Positions 1 through 8,467 of a stretch of 52,685 bases of DNA are shown in pieces; the stretch's first letter is position 1; the number at the start of each line of letters is the position of its first letter. The stretch spans positions 1-52,685 of the forward strand of contig NZ_NXIB02000036.1 in NCBI RefSeq assembly GCF_002412335.2, written 5' to 3'. The DNA is from Tychonema bourrellyi FEM_GT703. Lineage in GTDB: Bacteria; Cyanobacteriota; Cyanobacteriia; Cyanobacteriales; Microcoleaceae. The notes under the pieces are model-generated. The model was not told the origin of the DNA and searched no databases. It worked only from the letters and a program-made list of their open reading frames with translations. The translations under genes were made by a program, and so were the position numbers.

Positions 1-34
1 CACGTTCCGTTCTGAAGGAGAGGTAGGGGTAGAA

Positions 35-487
35 ATGCCCCTATCGACTCTAACACCCACGAATTTAACCAAAATCATGCTCACAGAAACAAACGCCACA
101 CTGTGGCCAAGCCTAGTTACCGCCTCAGCATTATTACTCTACTTCATTGTCACAATCAACGTCGGCAGAGCTAGATTCAAATACAAAGTTTCTCCCCCAC
201 AAGTGACAGGAAATCCAGACTTTGAGCGAGTGTTGCGAGTTCAGCAAAATACTGTAGAGCAAATGATTCTATTTTTGCCATCGCTGTGGCTGTTCGCGCA
301 ATTTATCAGCCCAATTTGGGCCTCTGCGATCGGTGCAGTTTGGATAATTGGACGCATTTTGTTTGCTTGGGGATACTATCAAGCTGCGGAAAAAAGAGCT
401 GTGGGATTTGGTATTAGTACCTTAGCTACTTTAACTTTGCTTGGCGGTTCCTTTACTGGCATCATCATGTCGCTGCTGAAGGCTTAA
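35..487 (+). CDS. MAPEG family membrane protein
   Basis: A small integral membrane protein of the MAPEG (membrane-associated eicosanoid/glutathione metabolism) superfamily. The family hallmark is visible as FERVLRVQQNTVEQ (about residues 63-76), which matches the conserved FxRxxRxxxNxxE block, and there are about four hydrophobic helices (residues 25-45, 77-95, 97-113, 125-147). Bacterial members are glutathione-transferase-like, but the substrate cannot be told from sequence. The start at 35 has a purine-rich GGAG stretch upstream. An in-frame ATG at 77 gives 136 residues, closer to the usual family length, and is a good alternative. It lies near the left edge of the window and no operon partner is visible. 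Confidence 0.8.
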   Translation: MPLSTLTPTNLTKIMLTETNATLWPSLVTASALLLYFIVTINVGRARFKYKVSPPQVTGNPDFERVLRVQQNTVEQMILFLPSLWLFAQFISPIWASAIGAVWIIGRILFAWGYYQAAEKRAVGFGISTLATLTLLGGSFTGIIMSLLKA

Positions 488-571
488 GCAACAGAGGAGA
501 CGGCAATGCCGTTTCCCTACTCGAAAATAATCCATAATTGATATCAAATGTCATAAATTTTAGGAGTAAAT

Positions 572-754
572 ATGTCAGAAATAAACAAACCTGTATTTCA
601 AATTAACCAGCAACTTTTTCAGCAACTAACTGAGTGGCAAGAAAAAATTGCACAAGAAGATGAATTAGCAAGTGAGTCAGAAGACGAAAAACCCACTGAG
701 GTGAAAAATCCGATCGCAAGTCATGAAGAACATTCTCAAACAGATAATTCCTAG
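572..754 (+). CDS. small acidic hypothetical protein (60 aa)
   Basis: A 60-residue, strongly acidic, Glu/Ser/Asp-rich protein with no membrane segment. The second half is probably disordered. The start is supported by a good Shine-Dalgarno sequence (taggag) 7-8 bases before the ATG. I do not recognise the family. Its 3' end overlaps a second short frame starting at 723 that would encode a signal peptide, so the two could be translationally coupled. Confidence 0.5.
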   Translation: MSEINKPVFQINQQLFQQLTEWQEKIAQEDELASESEDEKPTEVKNPIASHEEHSQTDNS

Positions 755-851
755 CTTGTGGCTAGCAGCATTTTGGGGATTCCCGGCTGCTGCATCATCC
801 CAATCGTTGACAAACAGTTTAAAATATCATGGCGCAATTCTGATACAATAA
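723..851 (+). CDS. possible 42-aa secreted peptide or gene remnant
   Basis: A short frame overlapping the end of the preceding gene. It reads MKNILKQ followed by a hydrophobic stretch (IIPSLWLAAFWGFPA) and AAASSQ, which is a textbook Sec signal peptide with an Ala-rich cleavage region, and then only about 17 residues before a TAA at 849-851. The same frame continues after the stop without another stop for about 28 codons. It may therefore be the 5' end of a decayed secreted-protein gene rather than a functional small protein. No family is recognised. Confidence 0.3.
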   Translation: MKNILKQIIPSLWLAAFWGFPAAASSQSLTNSLKYHGAILIQ

Positions 852-916
852 ACGCAGCTCAGATTGCCAGTATTAATACACGACTTAAAGACATTTGCAG
901 GCACTATTAAAATGAA

Positions 917-1114
917 ATGGAGGTCAGTATTCAAACCCTAGTGTTAACCGATAAAGAAACAATGGCTAAGTTGAAAATAGCCATGCTGGAATCTGAAACT
1001 GCTGCTCAACTGGCGGCGATTATCATTGACTACACTCATGAAGAAATGATGCTAGTTTTTAATGAGCTAGAATGGGAACAGCAAAATAGAATTAAAACTA
1101 TATGGAATGATTAA
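917..1114 (+). CDS. small hypothetical protein (65 aa)
   Basis: A 65-residue protein rich in Glu, Met and Leu, predicted mostly helical (TMAKLKIAMLESETAAQLAAI... then EEMMLVFNELEWEQQNRIKTIW). It has no signal peptide, membrane helix or known motif. The Shine-Dalgarno is weak. It sits between the small secreted frame and a palindromic repeat that starts at its stop codon. It could be a genuine small cyanobacterial protein, but the evidence is only its open frame and plausible amino-acid composition. Confidence 0.35.
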   Translation: MEVSIQTLVLTDKETMAKLKIAMLESETAAQLAAIIIDYTHEEMMLVFNELEWEQQNRIKTIWND

Positions 1115-1195
1115 ACCGCGAAGGCGCTAAGAGCGCGAAGGAAGAACGGTATTTTCTTCTTTCTCTGACTTCGCGTCCTTTGCGCCTTCGCGGTT
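1114..1195. repeat. CGAAGG-type interspersed palindromic repeat
   Basis: An inverted repeat with arms of the form AACCGCGAAGGCGC and GCGCCTTCGCGGTT separated by a variable centre. The same family recurs at 14810-14893 and 23153-23236, with half copies near 39197-39232 and 45731-45768. It lies between convergent genes (the 65-aa frame and murD) and would form a long hairpin in RNA, so it may also act as a terminator. Confidence 0.8.
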
Positions 1196-1204
1196 CATTT
1201 AATC

Positions 1205-2554
1205 TTACGAACTAACAGTTTCGAGGCACAGTTGACGGAAATGATCGCCCCGTTGCTCGAAGTTTTGGTATTGATCGAAACTAGCACAGGCTGGCGAAAG
1301 TAGCACAACTTTTGCATTATTTTGTTTAGCTAATTCTGCCGCTCTTGGGACTGCTTTTTCCATTGTTTCGACAATTTCCCAAGTGTTGTAATTTGCTTTT
1401 TCTAGCCGATCGCGAAAAATACCAGCCGCATCTCCAATTAACAACACCGCAGCAGCTTTAGCCTTAATTGTATCAATCCAAGCGCCATCCTCACCTTCTT
1501 TCGGAGCACCACCTGCTATTAAAATCGCCGGGGCGCTCACGGAAGCCAACCCGACTTGGGCGGCGTCATAATTAGTCGCCTTGCTGTCGTTGATGAAATC
1601 TATGCCTTCCCAAGTGCGGATGTGTTCGAGGCGGTGCGCTACTCCAGGGAATTTGGCAATGGCTTGGGCGATCGCACTTTTATCGATTCCCGCCAAATTA
1701 GCCGCCGCCACCGCCATCAACAAGTTTTGCAAATTGTGTTCTCCCACCATTCGCAAAGCATCAGCAGGCAGAATTTTCTCGCTTTGAGCTATTACCCAAC
1801 CGTCTTGAATGTACGCTCCAAAATCTGCATTTCCCAACAGTTCTTTTTCACCTTTGATACTCGTCCAACACGCATCGGGCCAGTTGTCAAGTCCTTGTTG
1901 CCGCAAACAAGGATCATCGCCGTTGATTACTTGCAATTGAGAATTTTTCAGCAATTGCGCCTTAATACTGTAGTAATTTTCTAAAGTTTTATGGCGACTG
2001 AGGTGATCGGGAGTCAAAGTCGTCAAAATGCCGATTCGCGGTGCTACAGACGGCGATGATTCTATTTGATAGCTGCTGATTTCGGCGATTACCCAATCCG
2101 GCTGTTTTTCAGCCAAAGCTAATTCGCACGCAGCATAACCAATATTGCCACAAGCCGGGGCGTACAGTCCAGCTTCTGCAAAAATCGCCGCGATTAAAGC
2201 AGTAGTGGTAGTTTTGCCATTAGTGCCCGTAATTCCCACCCAAGGAGATTTGAGATAACGCCACGCGAGTTCCATTTCTCCGATTGTTTCAATCCCTAAT
2301 TTTCTCGCTGTCACTAATGCTGGAATGTCCCAGGGAACGCCCGGACTTACTACTACTAATTGTATGGATTCTGTGGGTTCAAAAGATTTACCTAACTCAA
2401 CTTTAATGCCTTCGGTAGCGAGTTTTTGTTGCTGTTCGAGCAAATTTGGGGAAGATGAGCGATCGCTCAATGTTACTTCCCATCCTTCGCGCTTGAGCAG
2501 TCTGGCGGCGCTAATTCCTGATTTTCCTAGTCCAATGATATGAGCGATCGGCAT
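1205..2554 (-). CDS. murD: UDP-N-acetylmuramoylalanine--D-glutamate ligase
   Basis: Cytoplasmic Mur ligase that adds D-glutamate to UDP-MurNAc-L-alanine in peptidoglycan synthesis, using ATP. It shows the N-terminal Rossmann-like motif [13 protein letters not shown] (residues 8-20), the ATP-binding loop [15 protein letters not shown] (about 107-121), the central EISSYQIE and LTPDHLSRH blocks, and the C-terminal HRLEHI and FINDSKATN motifs typical of MurD. The length of 449 aa is normal for the family. The gene stands alone on the minus strand, with repeat-filled spacers on both sides. No anomalies were seen. Confidence 0.96.
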   Translation of the reverse strand: MPIAHIIGLGKSGISAARLLKREGWEVTLSDRSSSPNLLEQQQKLATEGIKVELGKSFEPTESIQLVVVSPGVPWDIPALVTARKLGIETIGEMELAWRYLKSPWVGITGTNGKTTTTALIAAIFAEAGLYAPACGNIGYAACELALAEKQPDWVIAEISSYQIESSPSVAPRIGILTTLTPDHLSRHKTLENYYSIKAQLLKNSQLQVINGDDPCLRQQGLDNWPDACWTSIKGEKELLGNADFGAYIQDGWVIAQSEKILPADALRMVGEHNLQNLLMAVAAANLAGIDKSAIAQAIAKFPGVAHRLEHIRTWEGIDFINDSKATNYDAAQVGLASVSAPAILIAGGAPKEGEDGAWIDTIKAKAAAVLLIGDAAGIFRDRLEKANYNTWEIVETMEKAVPRAAELAKQNNAKVVLLSPACASFDQYQNFEQRGDHFRQLCLETVSS

Positions 2555-2625
2555 ATGTGTGTGATAGAGCGAATTTTCCTGGTTTTATCAGTTTAGATCT
2601 TAACCTTTTATTAGTCATTAGTACC

Positions 2626-2689
2626 GTAGGGTGCGTCGCTGCGAGATTGTTGCTCTTTTTTAGGATTTTTGGTGGCGACGCACCCTACA
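2626..2689. repeat. GTAGGGTGCGTC palindromic repeat
   Basis: Inverted repeat whose outer arms read GTAGGGTGCGTCGC and GCGACGCACCCTAC. The same family occurs at 15970-16033 and 37971-38034, and a fragment lies at 11331-11346. It fills part of the gap between murD and glyS. Confidence 0.8.
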
Positions 2690-2690
2690 G

Positions 2691-2845
2691 ATATTAACTT
2701 TCAGCAACAGGCAAGATGCCTATTCCACAAAGAGTGGATTTTCTTGTGGAACAGATATTAACTTTCAGCAACAGGCAAGATGCCTGTTCCACAAAGAGTG
2801 GATTTTCTTGTGGAACAGGCAAGATGCCTGTTCATAAAAGGCTTG
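2691..2845. repeat. 64-bp direct repeat, 'GGCAAGATGCCTGTTCCAC' family
   Basis: Two full direct copies with a period of 64 bases (2691-2754 and 2755-2818) and a partial third. Each contains the small palindrome caGGCAAGATGCCtg followed by TTCCACAAAGA. The same family appears singly at 44416-44480 and as a long array at 46323-46770. It lies just downstream of the glyS stop codon. Confidence 0.8.
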
Positions 2846-2865
2846 TTGAGAATGGTGCAATATCT

Positions 2866-5154
2866 TTAACTTTTTACGATCGCACCAAAGTCAGCCAACA
2901 CCCGCGCATGATTCCGCAGCAATCCCAGTAAACTCAACCGATTGCGCTTAATTTCCGCGTCAGCATCCATCACCAAAACGCTTTCTGGCCCGTCGAAAAA
3001 GTTGCCTACAGTCGGAGCAATTTCAGTCAAACTATCTACCAAGAGCTGATAATTGCGAGTTTGCTTCGATAATTGAGTTTGCGGAACTAACTCCACTACA
3101 GCATCATAGAAAGCTTGTTCAGATGACTTTTGAAACAACTCTGGTTTCACCACAGTTTGCGGTTCCAATTCAATTTTATCCAAATCTCCTTGAGCCGCCA
3201 AACGAGTTGAACGGTTGACAGTTTCGTAAATCAGATCCAATGTTTTGTCATTGCGGATTTGTTGCAAGAAAAGCGCTCTTTCCAAAGCGTCTAATAAATC
3301 CCGCAATGCTCGTTCCGTATATTCTGGGTCGTTTTCTCCCAAAACTGCATTTACCAAATCATAATCTACGTGCTTTTCTTCTTGCAGCAAAGTGCGAATT
3401 CTTTGCAGGAAAAACTCATACAATTGTGATAGTAATTCTGGGCTGGTTTCCGGGCGAATTGCTGTAAATTCAGCAACACTTTCTGCAAGTAATTGGTGCA
3501 AATTCACTGGTAACTGAGCCGCCCAAATAATGTTAACTATCGCATTGGCGGCGCGACGCAAAGCAAAAGGATCGGAGGAACCTGTCGGCAACATTCCCAA
3601 GCCGAAGATGCTGACTAATGTATCTAATTTGTCAGCGATTCCGACAATTTGACCTGTCAGAGTTTCCGGCAAATTGTCGCCTGCACCTTTGGGCAAATAA
3701 TGTTCAAAAATCGCTGTGGCTACTGCTTCTGGTTCGCCGCTGGCTAGGGCGTATTTCTGCCCCATGATTCCTTGCATTTCGGGGAGTTCGTAAACCATTT
3801 GGGTTACGAGGTCGGCTTTGCAAAGTAAGGCTGCTCTTGCTATGTGTAAGTTTTCTGCTGCTGTTAGTTGCAGTTGATTTACAATTAAATTGGCAATTTT
3901 GCATAGCCGATCGACCTTTGCACGTACAGTCCCCAAATCTTCTTGGAAAGTCACTGTTTCTAATTTGGGCAAATAATCTTCTAGAGGTTTTGCCAAGTCT
4001 GCTTTGTAGAAAAATTGACCGTCTGCTAGTCTCGCCCGCACGACTCGCTCATTCCCGGCGGCAATGATGGCTGATTTGGCTGGATCGCCGTTGGAAATTG
4101 TAATGAAGTAGGGCAGAAGTTCGGGTGATTTGGGATTTTTGAGTATTGGAAAATACCGCTGGTTTGTGACAATAATTGTGGTGATTACTTCCGGTGGTAG
4201 CATCAAAAATTCGTCGTCGAATTTTCCGACTACGGCGTTTGGCCATTCTACTAAATCGGTGACTTCTTCTAACAAGTCATCGCTGATGTCGGCGTAACCG
4301 CCTTGTTTTGTGGCTGCGGCTTCTACTTGGGCTTGAATTTGAGTTTTGCGCTGGGTTCGATCGACCTCAACGTAAGCAGCCCGCAGACACTCGACATAGC
4401 CCTCGGCTTGCGGAATGGAGACCCCCCCCGTCCCCCCCTTAGCAAGGGGGGGTGTAGGAAGCGATGTCCCCCCCTTAGCAAGGGGGGGTGTAGGAAGCGA
4501 TGTCCCCCCCTTAGCAAGGGGGGGTGTAGGAAGCGATGTCCCCCCCTTAGCAAGGGGGGGTGTAGGGGGGGTGTATAACACCCGGTGTCCTTGGGAAATG
4601 CGATCGCTCTTGACCGTATCCGAACCGCTCACCAATGTAATTGGCAGTACAGTATCATCAAGTAGCGCCACGATCGATCGAATTGGACGAGGAAACTTCA
4701 AATCCCCGTCAGCCCAGCGCATGAATCTTTTACCTTCCAATTTGGAAATCCACAGCGGCACAAGTTCAGTCAAAATATCCGCACTCATCCGCCCCGGAAT
4801 CTTTTTCAGTACAAACACAAAATCGCCTTTATCTGTAGCGCGAATTTCCAAAGCATCCATTTCTACGCCTTGCTTTTTGGCAAAACCTTCGGCGGCTTTC
4901 GTCGGTTTCCCATCTTTAAAAGCCGAACTTGCGGGCGGCCCTTTCACCTCTTCTTCTCTGTCTAATTGCTGAACTGGCAATCCTGTTACCAGAACAGCCA
5001 AGCGTCGCGGAGTAGCGTATACATGAATTGAGTCATTTGTCAAGAATTCTTCAGCAAGATTTGCAGGTATTAATCGCTGCCATTGCTGGACACTATCGCA
5101 GACAAAGGACGCGGGTAATTCTTCTGTACCGAGTTCTAATAAAAATGCAGCCAT
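2866..5154 (-). CDS. glyS: glycine--tRNA ligase, beta subunit (with in-frame repeat insertion)
   Basis: Beta subunit of the bacterial alpha2beta2 glycyl-tRNA synthetase, which carries tRNA-binding functions; the alpha subunit (glyQ) is not in the window. The N-terminus [14 protein letters not shown], the block [27 protein letters not shown] and the C-terminal anticodon-binding region are typical. At 762 aa it is about 45-50 residues longer than I expect. The excess is an insertion between GHRVL (ends at residue 193) and VSIPQA (starts at 245), encoding four copies of a 12-residue unit [12 protein letters not shown] from a 36-bp DNA repeat (4430-4573). The insertion keeps the frame and the rest of the protein appears intact, so the enzyme is presumably functional. 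Confidence 0.95.
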   Translation of the reverse strand: MAAFLLELGTEELPASFVCDSVQQWQRLIPANLAEEFLTNDSIHVYATPRRLAVLVTGLPVQQLDREEEVKGPPASSAFKDGKPTKAAEGFAKKQGVEMDALEIRATDKGDFVFVLKKIPGRMSADILTELVPLWISKLEGKRFMRWADGDLKFPRPIRSIVALLDDTVLPITLVSGSDTVKSDRISQGHRVLYTPPTPPLAKGGTSLPTPPLAKGGTSLPTPPLAKGGTSLPTPPLAKGGTGGVSIPQAEGYVECLRAAYVEVDRTQRKTQIQAQVEAAATKQGGYADISDDLLEEVTDLVEWPNAVVGKFDDEFLMLPPEVITTIIVTNQRYFPILKNPKSPELLPYFITISNGDPAKSAIIAAGNERVVRARLADGQFFYKADLAKPLEDYLPKLETVTFQEDLGTVRAKVDRLCKIANLIVNQLQLTAAENLHIARAALLCKADLVTQMVYELPEMQGIMGQKYALASGEPEAVATAIFEHYLPKGAGDNLPETLTGQIVGIADKLDTLVSIFGLGMLPTGSSDPFALRRAANAIVNIIWAAQLPVNLHQLLAESVAEFTAIRPETSPELLSQLYEFFLQRIRTLLQEEKHVDYDLVNAVLGENDPEYTERALRDLLDALERALFLQQIRNDKTLDLIYETVNRSTRLAAQGDLDKIELEPQTVVKPELFQKSSEQAFYDAVVELVPQTQLSKQTRNYQLLVDSLTEIAPTVGNFFDGPESVLVMDADAEIKRNRLSLLGLLRNHARVLADFGAIVKS
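4430..4573. repeat. 36-bp tandem repeat (x4) inside glyS
   Basis: Four head-to-tail 36-bp units at 4430, 4466, 4502 and 4538. The last unit diverges after its first 28 bases or so. Each unit contains a C7-TTAGCAA-G7 hairpin. Because 36 is divisible by three and the unit has no stop in several frames, the array is read through in glyS. The hairpin resembles the CCCCCTTAAGAAGGGGG core of the MITE-like elements at 5221, 36912 and 50240, so a common origin is likely. Confidence 0.9.
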
Positions 5155-5220
5155 ATCGCACCGTAATAGAGTTTAGTTTAGGATAATTTATCCGATCGCG
5201 CGATCGATCTGTAGGGAAAC

Positions 5221-5435
5221 GGCACTGCCCATTGGTGTCAACTTAAGCCTGAAACCCTTGAGAAATCTCGTTTTTATCGCAGTCTAGATCCCCCTAAATC
5301 CCCCTTAAGAAGGGGGACTTTGAGAAGACTCCTGTCCCCCCCTTCTTAAGGGGGGCTAGGGGGGATCTGGGCCTAATCGTCAAACAACAGTCTCTGACAG
5401 GGTTTGACCTTAAGTTGACACTAATGGGCACTGCC
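5221..5435. mobile_element. MITE-like element, complete copy with terminal inverted repeats
   Basis: A 215-bp element with no coding capacity. Its left end (GGCACTGCCCATTGGTG..., 5221-5257) is the inverted complement, with a few mismatches, of its right end (5398-5435), giving terminal inverted repeats of about 38 bp. The centre holds a strong palindrome, CCCCCTAAATCCCCCTTAAGAAGGGGG with its inverse. Two further copies that have lost the right terminus are at 36912-37076 and 50240-50405. It lies upstream of glyS and of the gene at 5598. Confidence 0.75.
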
Positions 5436-5499
5436 GTGTCCAAGGCCGCTGTAGGGAAACGGCACTGCCGTGTCCAAGGCCGCTGCCGTGTCCCTACCG
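5436..5499. repeat. 'CACTGCCGTGTCC' direct repeats
   Basis: Short direct repeats of the pattern GTAGGGAAACGGCACTGCC followed by GTGTCCAAGGCCGCT, present twice in full and once in part, directly abutting the right end of the MITE-like element. A related GTAGGGAAAC lies at 5211-5220 on the other side. The rest of the 5155-5597 gap shows no gene. Confidence 0.6.
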
Positions 5500-5597
5500 T
5501 ACCTGTGTACTCAACTGAGAAATGCTGTATCTCAAAAACACTCAAAAAACCAGGATACCACGTAAAATCGGGGTGAAAGACAATATCTCAACAGCCC

Positions 5598-6725
5598 ATG
5601 ACCTTGCCGGAAAGACTAGCACAAGATTGGAAGTCTCGACTGGAAAAAGATTGCCCGGACGAAAATTCTAGCACTCGCCAGAGTGTTGTTCGCTGGCTGT
5701 TGGGAGACACGCCAGATAGATTTGAAACTCTTGCCCCAAATCAATTGTCAATTGCGATCGCCGCGATCGACTTTCTGTATCGAATTTTGATTTCTCGCTA
5801 TCTGGGATTAGCACCAGAACAAGCTTACCGCAACTTAATCGGGCGGTTGGGTGGTTTGGTGGTGCTACGACAAAAAATCCAAGCGTGGGTGTCCCTAAGT
5901 CGCGACAGACAGCGGAGTGTCGTAGATGTTTTGCAAGAAGTGATTCAGGAAATGCTCAATTCCGATCGCTACCTCCAGCAGCAAGTCGCCTGGATTGCTG
6001 AATGTACCTCAGACAGACGCCTGCAAAATTCTTTGCTACTAGCAAGTGTAGAAGAATATTGTCTGCGCCCGATTCGCAACCAGCCGCTGCTAGTGTACCG
6101 CTTCGTCAACTACCTGCGACGTTCTCAGCGGGGCGGTTTGACGCAAGTGCCTTCAGGAGACTGGGTGCGATTAGTATCTGAACAAATTCTCCTCGATGAT
6201 ACAGACGAAACCGTCAGCCTGCTAGACCAACAGGGGATGTCTGAGTATCAAGAAACTCAAGCTTGGGAAGATCGGCAAGCTCAGCGGCAGATTGTCCAAG
6301 CAGAATTTGAGACTTATTTAGCAGCCCAAGTCGATCCGCTGGCCTCTCAGTGGCTGCGGCTGTACCTGCAAGGACGTTCTCAGGAAGCGATCGCCGAAGT
6401 TTTGAATGTACCGATCAAGCAAATTTATCGCTTGCGAGAAAAAGTCAGCTACCACGCGATTCGGGTTTTCGCAGTCAAACAATCGCCGGAATTAGTCGCT
6501 AGTTGGCTGGAAACTTCTCTGCAAGAACACAGTTTGGGCTTGACTCCAAGTCAGTGGCAACAATATTGGGACAACCTCACTCCCGTTCAACGGCAGTTGA
6601 TAGAATCGCTGAAAGCAGGTAAAAGTGTAGAGGCGATCGCCTCTGAGTTGAAATTGAAAACCAATCAGGTCATCAGCGAGTGGACTAAACTCTATTTAGC
6701 AGCTCAATCCCTCCGCAACCAGTGA
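5598..6725 (+). CDS. HetZ-related / sigma-region-4-like regulatory protein
   Basis: A 375-aa soluble, probably DNA-binding protein. The N-terminal half is helical and cyanobacterial in style (e.g. RNLIGRLGGLVVLRQKI, SDRRLQNSLLLASVEEYCLRP). The C-terminal third holds two helix-turn-helix-like modules: one at about residues 258-296 (QWLRLYLQGRSQEAIAEVL... IYRLREKV) that looks like sigma region 4, and a second at about 322-370 (LTPVQRQLIESL... SVEAIASELKL). The overall pattern matches proteins I know as 'HetZ-related' in cyanobacteria; HetZ itself controls heterocyst differentiation. The role in this organism is not evident, and the assignment is from memory of the family, not a search. Confidence 0.6.
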   Translation: MTLPERLAQDWKSRLEKDCPDENSSTRQSVVRWLLGDTPDRFETLAPNQLSIAIAAIDFLYRILISRYLGLAPEQAYRNLIGRLGGLVVLRQKIQAWVSLSRDRQRSVVDVLQEVIQEMLNSDRYLQQQVAWIAECTSDRRLQNSLLLASVEEYCLRPIRNQPLLVYRFVNYLRRSQRGGLTQVPSGDWVRLVSEQILLDDTDETVSLLDQQGMSEYQETQAWEDRQAQRQIVQAEFETYLAAQVDPLASQWLRLYLQGRSQEAIAEVLNVPIKQIYRLREKVSYHAIRVFAVKQSPELVASWLETSLQEHSLGLTPSQWQQYWDNLTPVQRQLIESLKAGKSVEAIASELKLKTNQVISEWTKLYLAAQSLRNQ

Positions 6726-7124
6726 TCGGTAATTAGTTACAGGCAATTGCTAATTGTTAATTACTGTAGCATTTTGATTCTATGCTCGCTACAAATCAGT
6801 TCCCGAACCGCCTTATTTACTGTGAGTTGCCAAATAGAAATTCGCGCGATCGTTCTGATCAGCTTAATTTTCAGCAATTAATCGCAATTATTACTCAGTA
6901 AGATAAGATACTAGCAGCACAATCAACTTCTCAGGATTTTCTACCCAATCCTCAATTAACTATTACCTCACTTATCTACCGGGCGACGAGTTTTGTTGGA
7001 TGACAGCCTTAAGTTTTCGGAATTCAGCCCCGTCAGGGAAGTCAAAGCGTTTAATTTGATCTGCGGAGGTTGGTGTGTTGCAAAAAGCGCGATCGCGCTT
7101 GTCCCGACTACTACTTATTGGCTA

Positions 7125-8219
7125 ATGATATATACATCTCCAACAGACTCGGCGACGACAATGGACTCCGATCGCATATTTCCATTAATCGATACGGTTG
7201 TCCCCTTTGAAGCCTGCCTTTACTATGAAGTTTTGCCTCTATCTCTAGAAGGTAATATTTTAAAACTGGGCATAGTCGATCCACAAGATGACTCGGCTTT
7301 AGACTATGTACAGCGAATCTTAGCTTACATGAATTGCTCTGTCAAAACGGAGGCAATTTCATCGGAAACCCAACACTCAATGCTCTCAGCTTACCTGTTG
7401 CACGGTAGCCAACCCAGAGAAACAGTTCCAACAGCAACCGTAGCAGACTCTACCCAGGCGAATCCGACCTTTGGGGACAAAAAAACTGTAAGTTCACAGC
7501 CAAAAGCAGAAACAATAGTGTTTGAAGCCGAATCGGAACCTCTCACCAGCTTTTGCTTAAAACCTTCGCCAGCAACAATTAAACCAGCTTATTCTGAAGT
7601 TTCGCACCTACCAACCGCATTGCAAATTTTGGAGGTAAAACCCTTGCACTTGTCAAGTCCTGTAGAAGTTTTGGCAAATTTACCCGCCCCGCAATTGCTG
7701 CAAGAATTGCTCGGCAGAATATTACTCGAAGGTATCGGTCGCCTGTTTTTTGAGCGACAGCAGTTGCAAGGCCAAATTCTTTGGAGTCAAGACGGCGTTT
7801 TGAAATCAATGCTTGAAGATATCCAACCCCTATTGTTTCAAGAAGTCATCGACGAGTTGAAGCGGCTGACAGATATGCCTCTGACTCGCGTGCAACACAC
7901 ACAAGAGGTGGAGGTTGAACGAATTTATCAAGAAACTCATTTGTTATTGCGCTTGCGTGTGATGCCTGTGGGCGGTGGCGAAGAAGCGACGCTGCAAGTG
8001 TTGCGGGGAGCTGCTTTGAGGTTTTATGAACAGCAGCAGTTGTCTACATTGAGTCGGGATGCACTACAATTAGCCCAGGAATTGCAGCGAAAAGTGAATA
8101 AAATTCGCGATCGAACTCGGCTTGCTTCTTTGCCATTAGAGGGCTTGCCGGCTTTGGAACAGGTGATTAGAAACGTTGACTATCAAATAGAAGCTTTGAT
8201 GAACCAACACCATCTTTAG
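7125..8219 (+). CDS. MshEN / GspE N-terminal domain protein
   Basis: A 364-aa protein. Its N-terminal domain (IFPLIDTVVPFEACLYYEVLPL... LKLGIVDPQDDSALDYVQRIL) is the MshEN/T2SSE N-terminal fold found on type II secretion and type IV pilus ATPases; in MshE this domain binds c-di-GMP. There is no Walker A motif, so it is not itself an ATPase. A Pro/Thr-rich linker separates it from a C-terminal domain (about residues 180-360) that looks like another cyanobacterial conserved module. It may regulate pilus machinery, but this is inference. The frame is open back to a TTG at 6993. ATGs at 7125 and 7161 fit the domain start better, and none has a clear Shine-Dalgarno. Confidence 0.6.
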   Translation: MIYTSPTDSATTMDSDRIFPLIDTVVPFEACLYYEVLPLSLEGNILKLGIVDPQDDSALDYVQRILAYMNCSVKTEAISSETQHSMLSAYLLHGSQPRETVPTATVADSTQANPTFGDKKTVSSQPKAETIVFEAESEPLTSFCLKPSPATIKPAYSEVSHLPTALQILEVKPLHLSSPVEVLANLPAPQLLQELLGRILLEGIGRLFFERQQLQGQILWSQDGVLKSMLEDIQPLLFQEVIDELKRLTDMPLTRVQHTQEVEVERIYQETHLLLRLRVMPVGGGEEATLQVLRGAALRFYEQQQLSTLSRDALQLAQELQRKVNKIRDRTRLASLPLEGLPALEQVIRNVDYQIEALMNQHHL

Positions 8220-8229
8220 TAACAATATG

Positions 8230-8256
8230 GGGCATTGGGCATTGGGCATTGGGCAT
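8230..8256. repeat. heptanucleotide STRR array (GGGCATT)n
   Basis: Almost four copies of the 7-mer GGGCATT immediately after the stop codon of the MshEN-domain gene. Related 7-mer arrays are at 11984-12032, 12049-12097, 29019-29071 and 35417-35546. Confidence 0.85.
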
Positions 8257-8290
8257 ACCTCACTAAGATTGAGAAAGGCTATATAGCCGG

Positions 8291-8350
8291 AACGAAACCC
8301 AACATTTTTCGTAGATTTGTTGGGTGGCGCTACGCTTGACCCAACCTACA
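8291..8350. repeat. 'AACCCAAC / GTTGGGTT' palindromic repeat
   Basis: Inverted repeat of the ACGAAACCCAAC ... TTGGGT ... ACCCAACCTAC type. Related copies occur at 19685-19773 and 34596-34670. Confidence 0.65.
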
Positions 8351-8410
8351 GCCTACAGCCGTCTGGTGTATTTCATCTATTTAATAAACGCTATATTAAC
8401 AAGGGTGAAA

Positions 8411-8440
8411 TTTAGACTAATCTTAAACTAACGTTAAACT
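8411..8440 (+). promoter_or_regulatory. Pho-box-like triple repeat upstream of PPK2 gene
   Basis: Three octamers in phase with 3-bp spacers: TTTAGACT (8411-8418), CTTAAACT (8422-8429) and GTTAAACT (8433-8440). Their 11-bp spacing matches the cyanobacterial Pho box, three tandem PyTTAAPyPy(T/A) octamers bound by the phosphate regulator SphR. Each octamer departs from the consensus at one or two positions. The motif ends 27 bp before the start of a polyphosphate-handling kinase. The distance is short for an activator site, so the call is tentative. Confidence 0.4.
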
Positions 8441-8467
8441 AAATTTTCTGATTGATAGAAGGTAAAT

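Noticed and set aside
4303-4972. Plus-strand frames opposite glyS with [11 protein letters not shown] or PPLSKGG repeats
   Set aside because: Antisense reading of the 36-bp repeat inside the clearly coding glyS.
5294-5545. 83-codon minus-strand frame
   Set aside because: It lies wholly within the MITE-like element and the adjoining direct repeats.
6726-7124. N-terminal part of the MshEN-domain frame starting with TTG at 6993
   Set aside because: The sequence before 7125 does not look like part of the domain and has no start signals. The rest of the 6726-7124 gap shows no gene.
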